From Nitrospira_D sp035465795 (GTDB lineage Bacteria; Nitrospirota; Nitrospiria; Nitrospirales; Nitrospiraceae), in NCBI RefSeq assembly GCF_049546785.1, contig NZ_JBMWAN010000004.1:434001-498000 (forward strand): a stretch of 64,000 nt of DNA, in the 5' to 3' direction. A program made the translations under genes and the position numbers. Under the pieces are notes generated by a model. That model saw only the letters and a list, made by a program, of their open reading frames with translations. It did no database searches and was not told where the DNA came from. The stretch's first letter is position 1. Every line of letters begins with the position of its first letter. This document shows, in pieces, positions 1 to 9,021 of the stretch.

Positions 1-282
1 CGTCGCCGGCAAGGACTGGTGGAGGCCAAGTCCCGCCTCGTGCAGGCGAAAATCCAAATGCTTGATCGGAACTTCGGAGAAGCGGCCAAGGAACTGGGCC
101 AGGCTGGAGAGGCGCTCGACCAGGCGGTGAAAGGCGAGAAGCCCGACAACGCGACGAACGCGATACGCGATTTCGCTGTCCGGATTAAAACACTGCGTGG
201 GGAGATGACGAAGGGACAACTGATCCAGCTGAAAAAGCTGGATGAAATTCAGCAGGCGCTTGACCGGTTACTCAACAAGTAG
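1..282 (+). CDS. Hypothetical helical protein, 3' end only
   Basis: The reading frame is open from the first base of the window, so only the C-terminal ~93 residues are seen. An internal GTG at 19 is not needed as a start. The visible part is alpha-helical, rich in Ala, Lys, Glu and Gln, with heptad-like spacing near the end (LKKLDEIQQALDRLL) that suggests a coiled coil or helical hairpin. No signal or catalytic motif is visible. It ends two bases before the convergent stop of the HEAT-repeat gene. Function unknown. Confidence 0.6.
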   Translation, partial: RRRQGLVEAKSRLVQAKIQMLDRNFGEAAKELGQAGEALDQAVKGEKPDNATNAIRDFAVRIKTLRGEMTKGQLIQLKKLDEIQQALDRLLNK

Positions 283-284
283 AG

Positions 285-1118
285 CTATGCGTTTGCCGGC
301 TGCGACACCGGCTGCTTCTTCCACTTCGCCAGAATCCGTTCTACACGCATCTTCACGACCATGTCCGGATCCTTGAGCATGGGCTTGATCGCCTCACGCC
401 CCCGTTCATCGCCGATCGATTCGAGCGCCGCCGCCGCCGTGAGACGAGTAAACCAATCCTTGTCTTGAAGCATCGCGATCAAAGGATCGATGGCCTCGCC
501 GCTTTTGATCCGGCCGAGGCCCAGGACGGCCTGCTGGCGGACCATTTCATCCTTATCCTTCAAGGCGGCAATCAGCTTGGGAACCGACGGCTCGCCAAGC
601 TCGACCAATGCATTGATGGCATCGTCCTTAAACTCGTCGTTCTTGAGCTGCTGCATGAGCGGGTCCAGGACTCGTTCGTCGCGGATCTTGCCCAGCGCCC
701 CGATGGCATACTTGCGCACATCCCAGTCGCGCAACAACTTCAACAGGGTTTCGACAGCCGGAGAACCGACCTGTCCGAGGGCCTCGATAGCGACCTCGCG
801 GACCTGCCAGTCGCCGTCGCGGAGCGCGCGCGCCAAGGGCTCCACGCACCGCTCATCCCCCATCTCGCCCAGCGTAATGACCGCTTCACGACGCACGACC
901 CAGTCCGGATCATTGAGGAGATCGATCTGAATCTCGATCTCATCCTTGACCTTCTCTTCTTCGAGCGCGACAGTTTCCGTCGCCCCGATTGCCTGGTCCT
1001 GGCCTTCCGGCGCCTCCCCAAGTGCTAATGCGTCTGCGACCTTGTCGGTCAGCTCGTCGCTGGCAGGGGTGGGTGAAGAGGAATCAGGTGCCGGAGAGTC
1101 GTTGCCTTGGTGTTCCAT
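285..1118 (-). CDS. HEAT-repeat (PBS-lyase-like) protein
   Basis: 277 aa. After an acidic, Pro/Ser-rich N-terminal ~60 residues, the rest is about seven HEAT-like repeats of ~31 residues, with recurring cores such as DPDWVVRREAVITLGEMGD and DKDEMVRQQAVLGLGRIKS. This is the PBS-lyase HEAT-like or EZ-HEAT type, normally a protein-interaction scaffold. There is no signal peptide or lyase-specific feature, so it is probably a cytoplasmic adaptor. A start at 1118 gives a complete N-terminus with a weak AGGA upstream. The small basic-protein gene lies 24 bp upstream on the same strand, so the two may be co-transcribed. Partner unknown. Confidence 0.85.
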   Translation of the reverse strand: MEHQGNDSPAPDSSSPTPASDELTDKVADALALGEAPEGQDQAIGATETVALEEEKVKDEIEIQIDLLNDPDWVVRREAVITLGEMGDERCVEPLARALRDGDWQVREVAIEALGQVGSPAVETLLKLLRDWDVRKYAIGALGKIRDERVLDPLMQQLKNDEFKDDAINALVELGEPSVPKLIAALKDKDEMVRQQAVLGLGRIKSGEAIDPLIAMLQDKDWFTRLTAAAALESIGDERGREAIKPMLKDPDMVVKMRVERILAKWKKQPVSQPANA

Positions 1119-1142
1119 GGGTACGTCCTGCTAATGAGTTGA

Positions 1143-1352
1143 CTAGGCTGAGGCCTTCGCTTCGCCCTTGCTTCCGGCCGCGTGTTTCTTCCGCAACGCG
1201 AGCGCGCGCCGACGGCGCTGTTCCCGCTTCAGGCGCTTCCGCAACGCCCGCACCGCCGCATCGCCTTGGGCCTTATCCTGGCCGGATACCGTTGCGCTGA
1301 TCTTCTTTTTCAATCTGGCTTCATCGGATTCTGCTGCGGTTTTCTTCGCCAT
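1143..1352 (-). CDS. Small basic Lys/Arg/Ala-rich protein
   Basis: 69 aa, extremely basic, with a central Arg/Lys run (RALRKRLKREQRRRRALALR) flanked by Ala/Lys stretches. An AAGGAG about 9 nt before the ATG at 1352 supports translation. The composition suggests nucleic-acid or ribosome binding, but no family is recognised. It may form an operon with the HEAT-repeat gene downstream. Hypothetical. Confidence 0.6.
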   Translation of the reverse strand: MAKKTAAESDEARLKKKISATVSGQDKAQGDAAVRALRKRLKREQRRRRALALRKKHAAGSKGEAKASA

Positions 1353-1456
1353 ACCGTCTGACTCCTTGTATTCGAATCGATACTGGTTGAGGGCCCCACC
1401 ATTCCGAACGTGGGCGACCCAGTGTAGTGGAGTGGTTCCGGTGCTGTCAACCGCGG

Positions 1457-2131
1457 CTAGCCGAGTATCAACGTAACGTTTTCCGTGTGGGCGGTATGGT
1501 CGGCGGCCAGCATCGATCCCGTCCGCCTAATACGACGCTGCAAGAGGATATCTGTGGGAGGCAGCCGATGCACCGGCGTCATCGCGGGATCCGCAAGGGC
1601 CAGCACCGAAACCGGCGGGACCCGCAACTCCGGCTGGTTGAGGCGGTGAATGCTCAACAGAGGAGACGTGGACGAAGCCGACTCCTCCGCCGCAAGCATG
1701 AAGTCCGGACGACGATCTCCGATCACTTCAAGCTGGATCACAGACAATCCGCCGTGAATCATGCCCAAGCGATCTGCCGCCGCAAGGGACAGATCGAGGA
1801 TGCGCCCGTTCACATAGGGACCCCGGTCGTTGATGCGGACCCGCACATGCTTTCCGTTGGTCAAATTGGTGACCCGTATCATGCTCCCGAGGGGAAGAGT
1901 CCGGTGAGCCGCCGTCAGCGCGCCCATGTCAAAGATCTCTCCGTTCGCCGCCTGCTTCCCGTGGAACTGCTCCCCGTACCAGGAGGCAGTCCCCCGCTCC
2001 TTAATCCCGACATCCAGGTCAGACTCCCCCTTCGGCACCCACGAGCAGGCCCCCAAGAAGAGGCAGCAGATCGCAACGACGACTTGGTACATCCGCCTGG
2101 TTCTCTGTTGAACGCGGTCTGTCATAATCAC
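1457..2131 (-). CDS. rlpA: RlpA-like lipoprotein (double-psi beta-barrel)
   Basis: About 224 aa. An N-terminal hydrophobic segment ends in a lipobox (LFLGAC), so the protein should be a lipoprotein. The RlpA core follows: GTASWYGEQFHGKQAANGE, then AAHRTLPLGS and RVRINDRGPYVNGRILDLS. These are the hallmark segments of the DPBB fold, including the catalytic-type Asp in NDRGP. RlpA proteins are septal lytic transglycosylases or peptidoglycan-associated lipoproteins; there is no SPOR domain at the C-terminus. Start choice: GGAGG abuts the ATG at 2137 directly, so the GTG at 2131 (6-nt spacing) or the ATG at 2125 is more likely. Confidence 0.85.
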   Translation of the reverse strand: MIMTDRVQQRTRRMYQVVVAICCLFLGACSWVPKGESDLDVGIKERGTASWYGEQFHGKQAANGEIFDMGALTAAHRTLPLGSMIRVTNLTNGKHVRVRINDRGPYVNGRILDLSLAAADRLGMIHGGLSVIQLEVIGDRRPDFMLAAEESASSTSPLLSIHRLNQPELRVPPVSVLALADPAMTPVHRLPPTDILLQRRIRRTGSMLAADHTAHTENVTLILG

Positions 2132-2384
2132 TTTCATCCTCCTCTGCAGGCCGGAATCAACTGCTCACGACGACAGCCTACGGGAGGCCGGGAGTCCCCA
2201 ACAATACCGACTGCGTAGCCCATCTCCCTACCTTTGTATGAAGATGAAACACCTCATACGCAGGACAGAAATGAACAATTTGTGTGCAAAAAAGATGAAA
2301 GGGTATCGCCTATATAATGGATAGGAAGGGGAGAGTCAACCGGCAGGAACAGGGATCTGGGTCAGAAAGACGGAGGCCGACGGT

Positions 2385-2419
2385 CGGGGGAGGCGGGAGA
2401 AATCCTCCCGCCTCCCCCG
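2385..2419 (-). terminator. Strong 15-bp hairpin downstream of lipoprotein gene
   Basis: A perfect G+C-rich inverted repeat (arms 2385-2399 and 2405-2419) encloses a 5-nt loop. It begins about 8 bases beyond the stop codon of the minus-strand lipoprotein gene. No T-run follows on either strand, so it is either a non-canonical terminator or an mRNA 3'-end stabiliser. The rest of 2132-2426 holds only the AT-rich leader of the RlpA gene. Confidence 0.55.
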
Positions 2420-2426
2420 GCAATTG

Positions 2427-3053
2427 TTATTGAAACCTGAGCGCAGCCCCCTCAAATTTTGTCTGGCTGACAAACTTTTCAAAGTTCCGTTCCATCACTT
2501 CGCTGAGGATTTCCTCTCCATCTTCAGGGCCGTACCAAAACACCGTGTAGGTTCCGGTATAACTGGTCGTGCTGGTAATAGAACTCCCGTCGGCTTGATT
2601 GGCTGCTTGAATGATCAGTTTGTTCTTTGCCGTGATGTCGGTGGAACCCAAGGCCCCATGGGCATCAGCCGAGAGATCCTGGACCTTTCCTGAAATCACG
2701 ACATCGGCCCCGCTCGCCTCGCCGGCTGAGGGAGCATAGTGCGCCTGCCACCCCTTGCGGGTCAGATACTCGGCCAGGGCTTTGGCGGTTGCCTCACCCA
2801 CTGTCCCACTCTTAACCGTGTAAGGCTCGTCGGTGCCCCAGAAAGAGTGCCGGTTCCCGAGTTTTGTCCGATCAGCCCGGTCATCCTGAAAGGGCGTCAC
2901 GGCGACCTTGACCCCGCTGGCGGGAGCCGACCCGGCCGGCGTGGCCGCTGGCTTGATGCCCACATTGATCGGCACCGCATCCCCCTTGCTTGCACATCCC
3001 CCCATCCAGACCACAGCACCCAGCAAGACGGTCCCTAAGACAATGTGTTTCAC
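2427..3053 (-). CDS. Putative outer-membrane lipoprotein
   Basis: 208 aa from a GTG start at 3053, chosen because GAGGAGG lies ~6 nt upstream and the next residues form a clean lipoprotein signal (KHIVLGTVLLGAVVWMGGCAS). The frame extends upstream to 3188 but that part is Arg-rich and not signal-like. The mature part has a segment VAVTPFQDDRADRTKLG, then a long region that reads like the YajG or LPS-assembly-associated lipoprotein type (short repeated beta-strands, 'ADVVISGKVQDLSA'). Family membership is tentative. The gene stands alone and ends at a strong hairpin. Confidence 0.7.
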   Translation of the reverse strand: MKHIVLGTVLLGAVVWMGGCASKGDAVPINVGIKPAATPAGSAPASGVKVAVTPFQDDRADRTKLGNRHSFWGTDEPYTVKSGTVGEATAKALAEYLTRKGWQAHYAPSAGEASGADVVISGKVQDLSADAHGALGSTDITAKNKLIIQAANQADGSSITSTTSYTGTYTVFWYGPEDGEEILSEVMERNFEKFVSQTKFEGAALRFQ

Positions 3054-3306
3054 AGATGCCTCCTCCTCACGAAAAATGAGATGATCTTCCGGCAAAACCC
3101 GGTTCAAGTTATTCGCAAGATTGCGCGGGAAAAACTGTAGCAGGACCCTCCGCGCCTGTAAAGATCGCCGTGCTCGTTCCGGCCACATTCAGCACGCCCC
3201 TCCCTCAGGCCATATTGACTGAGTCCGGCGGAGTCAGTAAGATCCGCAGGGTGAACGTGAGCTAACCGCCAGATCCCTCAGCGTTGATCGCACAACCATC
3301 ACATCC

Positions 3307-4296
3307 ATGATCGAAGTTCAGAACATTACCAAGCGGTATGGAAACATTACCGCTATCGACCGCGTGACGTTTTCTGTGGCCAAAGGCGAGGTGCTGGCCT
3401 TTCTCGGTCCGAATGGAGCCGGAAAGACCACCACGATGCGCATCCTCACCTGTTTCATGCCGGCCACGGAAGGCACAGCCAGGGTGGCGGGGTTCGATTG
3501 CGCAGATCAACCGATGGAAGTCAAACGGCGCATCGGCTATGTTCCGGAAACCCCGCCGGTCTATCAGGAGTTTACCGTCTCCGAATACCTGACCTTTGTG
3601 GGCAATCTGCGCGGGATGAAAGGGAAAGCCCTGACCTCCGGCATTGACCAATCCATAGAAAAACTGGCTCTCGGCAGCGTCCGCCACCGCCTGATCGGCA
3701 ACCTGTCACGCGGATACCGGCAGCGCGTTGGGCTGGCTCAAGCTGTACTCCACGATCCACCTGTCTTGATTCTAGACGAACCGACCGTCGGGCTGGATCC
3801 GAAACAGATTATTGAGATTCGGGACTTGATTAAGAGTCTGGCCGGCTCCCATTCGGTGATTCTCAGCACCCATATTCTCCCAGAGGCCACTGCCGTCTGC
3901 CAGCGCGTGGTCATCATCAGCGGGGGCCGCATCGTGGCCGAAGACACGCCGGACCAGCTTTCGGCGCGGCTGAGACATTCGGAAAAGATTTCCGTCACGA
4001 TCAAGACCGCCGGAGACGACTGCGCCGCACAGCTCCGATCGATCCCGGGCATTCTCAATGTCTTCCCCGTACAGCCGGCCGGCACGTTTCTGCTGGAATG
4101 CGCGTTGGGCGAGGACAAGCGCGATGAGATCGCCCGCTTCGTCATCGCGAAACAATGGAGGCTCCTCGAATTGCGGACGATTTCCATGACGCTCGAAGAC
4201 GTCTTCCTCCAGCTCACTCGGCATGAAGAGGGCGTCGCCCAGCAGGGTACTGCGGTGATCGAACAACCCGGCGCCGTGCAGGAGGCCGCATCATGA
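3307..4296 (+). CDS. ABC transporter ATP-binding protein (GldA/ABC-2 type)
   Basis: 329 aa. Walker A is GPNGAGKTT, the signature is LSRGYRQRVGLAQAVL, Walker B is VLILDEPTVGLDP, and the switch His lies in STHILPEA. The C-terminal ~100 residues are the extended regulatory tail typical of ABC-2 ATPases. It hydrolyses ATP to drive the membrane partner encoded by the next gene, whose start overlaps this stop by 4 nt (ATGA). The set ATPase, ABC-2 permease, GldG-like protein and DUF4340 protein is a recognised operon in many phyla, related to gliding GldA/F/G. Substrate unknown. Confidence 0.92.
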   Translation: MIEVQNITKRYGNITAIDRVTFSVAKGEVLAFLGPNGAGKTTTMRILTCFMPATEGTARVAGFDCADQPMEVKRRIGYVPETPPVYQEFTVSEYLTFVGNLRGMKGKALTSGIDQSIEKLALGSVRHRLIGNLSRGYRQRVGLAQAVLHDPPVLILDEPTVGLDPKQIIEIRDLIKSLAGSHSVILSTHILPEATAVCQRVVIISGGRIVAEDTPDQLSARLRHSEKISVTIKTAGDDCAAQLRSIPGILNVFPVQPAGTFLLECALGEDKRDEIARFVIAKQWRLLELRTISMTLEDVFLQLTRHEEGVAQQGTAVIEQPGAVQEAAS

Positions 4297-5063
4297 CCCC
4301 AGTCCAAGCGGTGATTGCCAAGGAACTGCGCGGCTACTTTGTCTCCCCGATCGTCTATGTCGTGGGCGCCATTTTTCTCCTGATCTTCGGGCTCCTGGCC
4401 TATCTCTATGTCGTCTTTGCCGGCTATCAGGCCATCCAGCTCATGCAGATGCAGGGCGGACAGGCGCAGCTCAATCTGAACGACCTGGTCTTTCGCAACC
4501 TCTTCGCCAGTATGCGCTTCGTCCTGCTGATTATTCTGCCGATCCTGACCATGCGCCTCTTTGCCGAAGAGCGAAAATTGCGCACGTTTGAATTTCTGAT
4601 GACCTCGCCCATCGGCATCAATGAGATCGTAGCCGGCAAGTTTGTGAGCGTCTTCCTGGTCTTTCTCGGCCTCCTGGGACTCACCGGGCTGGTTCCGACG
4701 GTGCTCATGCTCTTCAGCGACTTCGACTGGAACCCGATCTGGACCGGCTACCTCGGCATGGCCCTGCTGGGCGCCCTGTTTCTCTCCGTCGGCCTTCTGG
4801 CCTCCGCGATGACGGAGAATCAGATCGTGGCCGCCTTTCTGAGCTTCGGCATGCTGCTGATCATCTGGCTGATTTCAGGGCTGGGCACCCTGATGGGCGA
4901 CACGACGCTCGGACAAGTGATCTCCTACGTATCGTTCATGGAACATTACGACCGCCTCGTGCGCGGCCTCATCGACACCAAGGACCTGGTGTATTTCTTC
5001 AGCAGCCTGGTCCTCATGCTGTTTCTGACCCACCGGGTGGTGGAATCGTCACGGTGGAAATGA
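4293..5063 (+). CDS. ABC-2 type permease (GldF-like)
   Basis: 256 aa with six predicted membrane segments. The N-terminal ELRGYFVSPIVYVVGAIFLL is the typical GldF/ABC-2 start, followed by the conserved cytoplasmic EERKLRTFEFLMTSPIG coupling-helix region. It forms the membrane channel for the ATPase encoded just upstream. Its stop codon overlaps the ATG of the GldG-like gene (ATGA), so all three are translationally coupled. Substrate not evident. Confidence 0.9.
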   Translation: MTPVQAVIAKELRGYFVSPIVYVVGAIFLLIFGLLAYLYVVFAGYQAIQLMQMQGGQAQLNLNDLVFRNLFASMRFVLLIILPILTMRLFAEERKLRTFEFLMTSPIGINEIVAGKFVSVFLVFLGLLGLTGLVPTVLMLFSDFDWNPIWTGYLGMALLGALFLSVGLLASAMTENQIVAAFLSFGMLLIIWLISGLGTLMGDTTLGQVISYVSFMEHYDRLVRGLIDTKDLVYFFSSLVLMLFLTHRVVESSRWK

Positions 5064-6583
5064 CACTCAAAACCCTCCCGCTCGGCATCATCGGCATTCT
5101 CCTTTCAGTCGCCGGCCTCGTGGGCTACAGTCTGCGCCCGGACTTGCTCTGGCCCGTGACGGTCGCCGAAGGCCTCGGGCTGCTCTGCCTGATTCTGTTC
5201 TTCATCCTCCACTTTGAAGCCGTGAAAGCCTTCTCCAGCCGCCGGTCCACCCTCATGGGGGCGAACAGCCTGCTGATGATCCTGCTTGTCGTCGCGATTC
5301 TGGTGATCGTCAACTTCCTGGCCTCACGCCACTCAATACGCTGGGACCTTTCGGAGAATCAGAACTTCACCTTGGCCCCGCAAACCCATCGCGTGCTGCG
5401 CAATCTGCCGCACGAGGTCAAAGTGACCGTCTTTACAAGGGAAAAGGACCCGGGCTATCAAGGCTACAAAGAGCGGCTGGAAAGTTATCGCCAGGCCTCG
5501 ACGAAGCTGACCGTGGAATTCGTTGATCCGGAGCGGCAGCCGAAAATCGCGCAGAACTACGGCATCTTCCGGACCGATACCGCCATCTTCGAGAGCAACG
5601 GCCAGACCATCCGCGTCACCTCCCCGTCGGAGGTTGAACTCACCGGCGCCTTGCTGCGCATTTCCAAAGAGGCCAAAAAACGTATCGTGTTTCTCGAGGG
5701 CCATAGCGAGCGTAGTCTGGAAGACAAGGAACGGAACGGCCTGTCATCCGCCAAAGAGGCGCTGACCAAGCAAGGCTATGAAATCGGAACCCTCTCGCTC
5801 TTGAAGGAAACGGCCGTACCGGAGAACACTTCGATACTCGTCGTGGCAGGACCCCAGCGCCAAGTCACCAAGGAGGAGCAGGACCGGATTCAAGCCTATG
5901 TCGACAAGGGCGGACATCTGCTGTTGATGGTGGATCCTGACACTCAGACGGAGCTAGGCCCGCTGCTCGCGCATTACGGCCTGGGACTCGGCCCCGGCGT
6001 GCTCGTGGACCTGCAGGACCGGCTGGCCCAGGGCGATCTGACTGCGCTGCTGGTGCGCACGTTCACGGAACACGAAATCACCCAGGATCTGACCTCGGCA
6101 GTGCTCTTCCCCCTCTCCAGACACCTGACGTTCGACGAACAGGCGGGTAAGGACTGGGACTATGTGCCGCTGGCCAGAACCTCGCCGAACAGCTGGGCTG
6201 AAACGAACCTGCAAGGGCGCGTCGTCAGCCTCAACGAGAACGAAGACATAAAAGGGCCGTTACCGATGGCGGCGGCGCTCGCCCCGAAGAAAGAGCCGGA
6301 AGAAGGGAAGCCAAGACCGGCCATCGTCGTGGTCGGCAACTCCACCTTCGCCACCAACGCGTTTTTCAACTTCCCCGGCAACAGCGACTTTTTCCTGCAC
6401 ACCGCCGGCTGGCTGGCCGAGGAACGGGACCTCATTTCCATCGCCCCCAAAGAACCGGCGCTCCGGCCCTTTATCCCCAATCCCACGCAAGAGCGGACGC
6501 TGCTCTACATTCAGGTCCTCTTCCTCCCGATCATGACCTTCTTGACCGGCATCATGGTGTGGAGAAAACGGCGCCGTTTGTAA
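5060..6583 (+). CDS. GldG family ABC-associated membrane protein
   Basis: 507 aa from the ATG at 5060; a GTG at 5054 is the alternative. Two N-terminal membrane helices are followed by a short segment, a third helix (SLLMILLVVAILVIVNFLAS) and a large extracytoplasmic domain of the GldG / ABC_transp_aux type, starting at WDLSENQNFTLAPQTHRVL. A single C-terminal helix precedes the basic end WRKRRRL. Such proteins are the auxiliary subunit of the GldF-like exporter. The gene overlaps the permease and is followed after 6 bp by the DUF4340 gene. Confidence 0.88.
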   Translation: MTLKTLPLGIIGILLSVAGLVGYSLRPDLLWPVTVAEGLGLLCLILFFILHFEAVKAFSSRRSTLMGANSLLMILLVVAILVIVNFLASRHSIRWDLSENQNFTLAPQTHRVLRNLPHEVKVTVFTREKDPGYQGYKERLESYRQASTKLTVEFVDPERQPKIAQNYGIFRTDTAIFESNGQTIRVTSPSEVELTGALLRISKEAKKRIVFLEGHSERSLEDKERNGLSSAKEALTKQGYEIGTLSLLKETAVPENTSILVVAGPQRQVTKEEQDRIQAYVDKGGHLLLMVDPDTQTELGPLLAHYGLGLGPGVLVDLQDRLAQGDLTALLVRTFTEHEITQDLTSAVLFPLSRHLTFDEQAGKDWDYVPLARTSPNSWAETNLQGRVVSLNENEDIKGPLPMAAALAPKKEPEEGKPRPAIVVVGNSTFATNAFFNFPGNSDFFLHTAGWLAEERDLISIAPKEPALRPFIPNPTQERTLLYIQVLFLPIMTFLTGIMVWRKRRRL

Positions 6584-6589
6584 CATGCT

Positions 6590-7969
6590 ATGCGCTACTG
6601 GCCAACAATATTACTGCTGCTGATTCTCGCGGGACTGGGGGGCTACCTCTATTGGATCGAGCTCCCGGCCAAGCAGACAGAAGAGAAACAGGCCGTCACG
6701 CAGCAGGCGCTGCTGTCGTTTCCCGAATCCGACATCGCCGGACTCAGCGTCACGACCCCGCAGGGCAGCGTCGAGATGAAGCGGAACGAGGCCGGCGCCT
6801 GGATGATCACGGCCCCGTTGCAGACTGAGGCCGATACGCGCGAAGTGCAGGCCATGATCCGCGCGCTCGTGACAGGGAAAATCCTCCGCACGATCGAAGA
6901 CAAGCCCGGCACACTTGCGCCGTTCGGCCTGGAACAGCCCGTGACCACCATCACCGTCACCGCCGGCCCGCAGCAGGAGACCCTGGCCATCGGTGACAAC
7001 GGCCCGCTCTCCTCCACGCTCTATGTGTTGCGCCAATCGACCCACAGCGTGGTGCTCACCGACCTGACGACAAAGAGTTTCGTGAACAAGACGCTGCTGA
7101 CCTTCCGGCGAAAAGATCTCTTGCACTTTGTCCAGGCCGAACTCGAACGCGTGCGCTTAACCTACCCGACGACCGAGATCGTCCTCTACAACATGGCGAA
7201 GAATAAGCCGAAACCCAACTGGAAAATCCGCTACCCCATCGAAGCCGAAGCGGATCAAACCGAAGTCCGCTCCCTCCTCTTTAAGCTGGAAGACCTGAAA
7301 GCCCTCGGCATGATCGATCCCGGTCCCGAACGGACCGCCATCGCCCAGACCCTGACCGCTCCGCAATTGAAGATTGCCTTGCACACCGCCGATGGCGACC
7401 AAACCGTGAAGCTCTATCAGCCGGATCCGGCCAGCGGCGAAGCCTTTGCCGAAACCAGCCCGGACGCGCCCCTCTATCGCATCAATCCGATGGTCATCAA
7501 AGATCTCGCGCGCGACCTGTTCACCCTCCAGGACAAGCGGCTCCTGGGCGTGAACCCTGCGGACATCGCCATGCTGGCCGTCAAAACGCGCGACAAACAC
7601 TATGTCCTGATAAATGAGAACGGCGAATGGGTACTGGAAGACCAGCCCACGGAGAAACTCAACCAGGAAGCGGCAATTTTATTCGTCAGCCGCGTGGCCA
7701 ACCTGCCCGCGGAAGAACGGGTGATCAAGCAAGCCGGCCCGCTCGCCCCTTACGGACTGGTCGCCCCCACCGCGGAATTTGTGGCAACAGGGCGAGACGG
7801 CAAGATCGCCGGGCGGCTCACGCTTGGTAGCCAGGCGAACAACCTCGTCTATGCCACCGGTGAACGCCTCCAAGGCGTCTTCCAAGTCCGCCCCGATCTG
7901 CTCGCCCAAGTCCCCACGAAAGCAGAACTCCTCGCCAAACCGGCGGAGAAAACGTCATCGACTCACTGA
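6590..7969 (+). CDS. DUF4340 domain-containing protein
   Basis: 459 aa. One N-terminal membrane anchor (ILLLLILAGLGGYLYWI) is followed by two copies of an extracytoplasmic DUF4340-like unit. Each has the pattern 'hydrophobic Pro-Leu-x-Pro-Tyr/Phe-Gly-Leu' (APFGLEQPVTTITV; APYGLVAPTAEFVA). DUF4340 proteins almost always sit behind GldG-type genes and are thought to act with the exporter; their exact role is unknown. It is the last gene of the four-gene operon. Confidence 0.88.
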   Translation: MRYWPTILLLLILAGLGGYLYWIELPAKQTEEKQAVTQQALLSFPESDIAGLSVTTPQGSVEMKRNEAGAWMITAPLQTEADTREVQAMIRALVTGKILRTIEDKPGTLAPFGLEQPVTTITVTAGPQQETLAIGDNGPLSSTLYVLRQSTHSVVLTDLTTKSFVNKTLLTFRRKDLLHFVQAELERVRLTYPTTEIVLYNMAKNKPKPNWKIRYPIEAEADQTEVRSLLFKLEDLKALGMIDPGPERTAIAQTLTAPQLKIALHTADGDQTVKLYQPDPASGEAFAETSPDAPLYRINPMVIKDLARDLFTLQDKRLLGVNPADIAMLAVKTRDKHYVLINENGEWVLEDQPTEKLNQEAAILFVSRVANLPAEERVIKQAGPLAPYGLVAPTAEFVATGRDGKIAGRLTLGSQANNLVYATGERLQGVFQVRPDLLAQVPTKAELLAKPAEKTSSTH

Positions 7970-8268
7970 AAACGGGTTCACAGACCATCACAAGACCATC
8001 CGTGGCCCTGTGGAACCTACCAACTCGTTGAAATTCTAGGCGACGCACGCTGATTGTGGATCGAGATCACTTGGGCGCGCAGGTACTGTCCAAGATCCAA
8101 TTCTCAGAAAAGTTATTTTGGACAAGAGTGGGTGGGAGTCTTTTATCGACAGGCCAAACGCGTTCTCGGTATAAATTAACAGGCTGCACAGCTAGACCCC
8201 GTACGCCTCACATCCTGAATCATCGCGGTTCTGACAAATGCCTCCCGTCCCCCTCTTCCCTTACAGCC
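7970..8268. other. Intergenic region, no gene seen
   Basis: About 300 bases between the DUF4340 gene and the convergent HepT gene. Short frames here lack ribosome-binding sites and recognisable composition. No obvious rho-independent terminator follows the exporter operon. Confidence 0.5.
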
Positions 8269-8604
8269 CTAGGGGTTCAGCATTTTTCGCACCTCTTGAT
8301 CGAGTGCCGGTACTTTGCTTTGGACGATATCCCAGACGATCTCCGCATCGAGACCGAAGTATTCATGAATCAAAATATCTCGAAGGCCGGCTATTTTCTT
8401 CCAATCCGGCACAGGGTGTTTCGCGCGAAGCTCCGGAGGGAGTTTCTTGACAGCTTCCCCAATCACTTCAAGATTCCGAACGACCGCATCAAGAGTTTTC
8501 TCATCCTCAAGGAACGCCGTTTTGGAAAGGCCCGCGGTATACGCCGTGATCTTTCGCGTGGACTCGAGGATGTCTTCCAGGTAAACCCTAGAATCCCCGG
8601 GCAT
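8269..8604 (-). CDS. hepT: HepT-like HEPN ribonuclease toxin
   Basis: 111 aa, an all-helical HEPN protein of the DUF86/HepT family. The catalytic motif R-x4-H-x-Y is present as RDILIHEY (residues ~74-81). In characterised HepT/MntA pairs the HEPN protein is an RNA-cleaving toxin, and the Tyr in this motif is the residue AMPylated by the antitoxin. The gene start lies inside the end of the nucleotidyltransferase gene (17-bp overlap), the usual antitoxin-first arrangement. All key residues are intact, so the module may be active. Size matches the family. Confidence 0.88.
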   Translation of the reverse strand: MPGDSRVYLEDILESTRKITAYTAGLSKTAFLEDEKTLDAVVRNLEVIGEAVKKLPPELRAKHPVPDWKKIAGLRDILIHEYFGLDAEIVWDIVQSKVPALDQEVRKMLNP

Positions 8605-8887
8605 ACACGGTTTCTCGCTGGATGATCGGCAGGAGTCGCGGCTTGATCGAGCGGACAGTCACCAGATCCACTCGGGACTGGAAGAGTTCTTCGAGAAAAC
8701 TCTTGAGATCCATATAGAGGTCGAAAGACGTGTCTGAAAACTCGACAACAAAATCGAGATCGCTCTCCTCGGTGGCCTCGCCCCGCGCACAGGATCCGAA
8801 CAGACCAAGCCGGCGCACGCCGAGCTTTCTCAGGGCCGCCTGATTCTGCTCAATGAGGCTGAGAACCTCTTCTCGATTTTTCATCAT
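8588..8887 (-). CDS. mntA: MntA-like minimal nucleotidyltransferase antitoxin
   Basis: About 99 aa from the ATG at 8887 (AGG just upstream); the frame is open to an ATG at 8914. The DNA-polymerase-beta-type nucleotidyltransferase motif GS-x10-D-x-D is present in the segment GLFGSCARGEATEESDLDFV, with a third acidic position further on (RVDLV). MntA antitoxins use ATP to adenylylate the HepT toxin and neutralise it. It precedes and overlaps hepT on the minus strand. The pair lies directly next to tRNA-Arg and an island-like segment, consistent with a mobile or defence context. Confidence 0.87.
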   Translation of the reverse strand: MMKNREEVLSLIEQNQAALRKLGVRRLGLFGSCARGEATEESDLDFVVEFSDTSFDLYMDLKSFLEELFQSRVDLVTVRSIKPRLLPIIQRETVYARGF

Positions 8888-9021
8888 TGCCTGCTTTCCC
8901 GATGATTCTAGCATAGGAATGCCTGACAGACGCTAGCAGACTGTTGAAAAACTCCGCCAGCGACGCTCTCGCCGCAACTCGCCTAGACATTTGTCCGTCC
9001 TTTCAGTATCGTAGGTCCCAC

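Noticed and set aside
465..1028. Long plus-strand frame opposite the HEAT-repeat gene
   Set aside because: It mirrors the HEAT-repeat coding region on the other strand, has no ribosome-binding site and no domain pattern.
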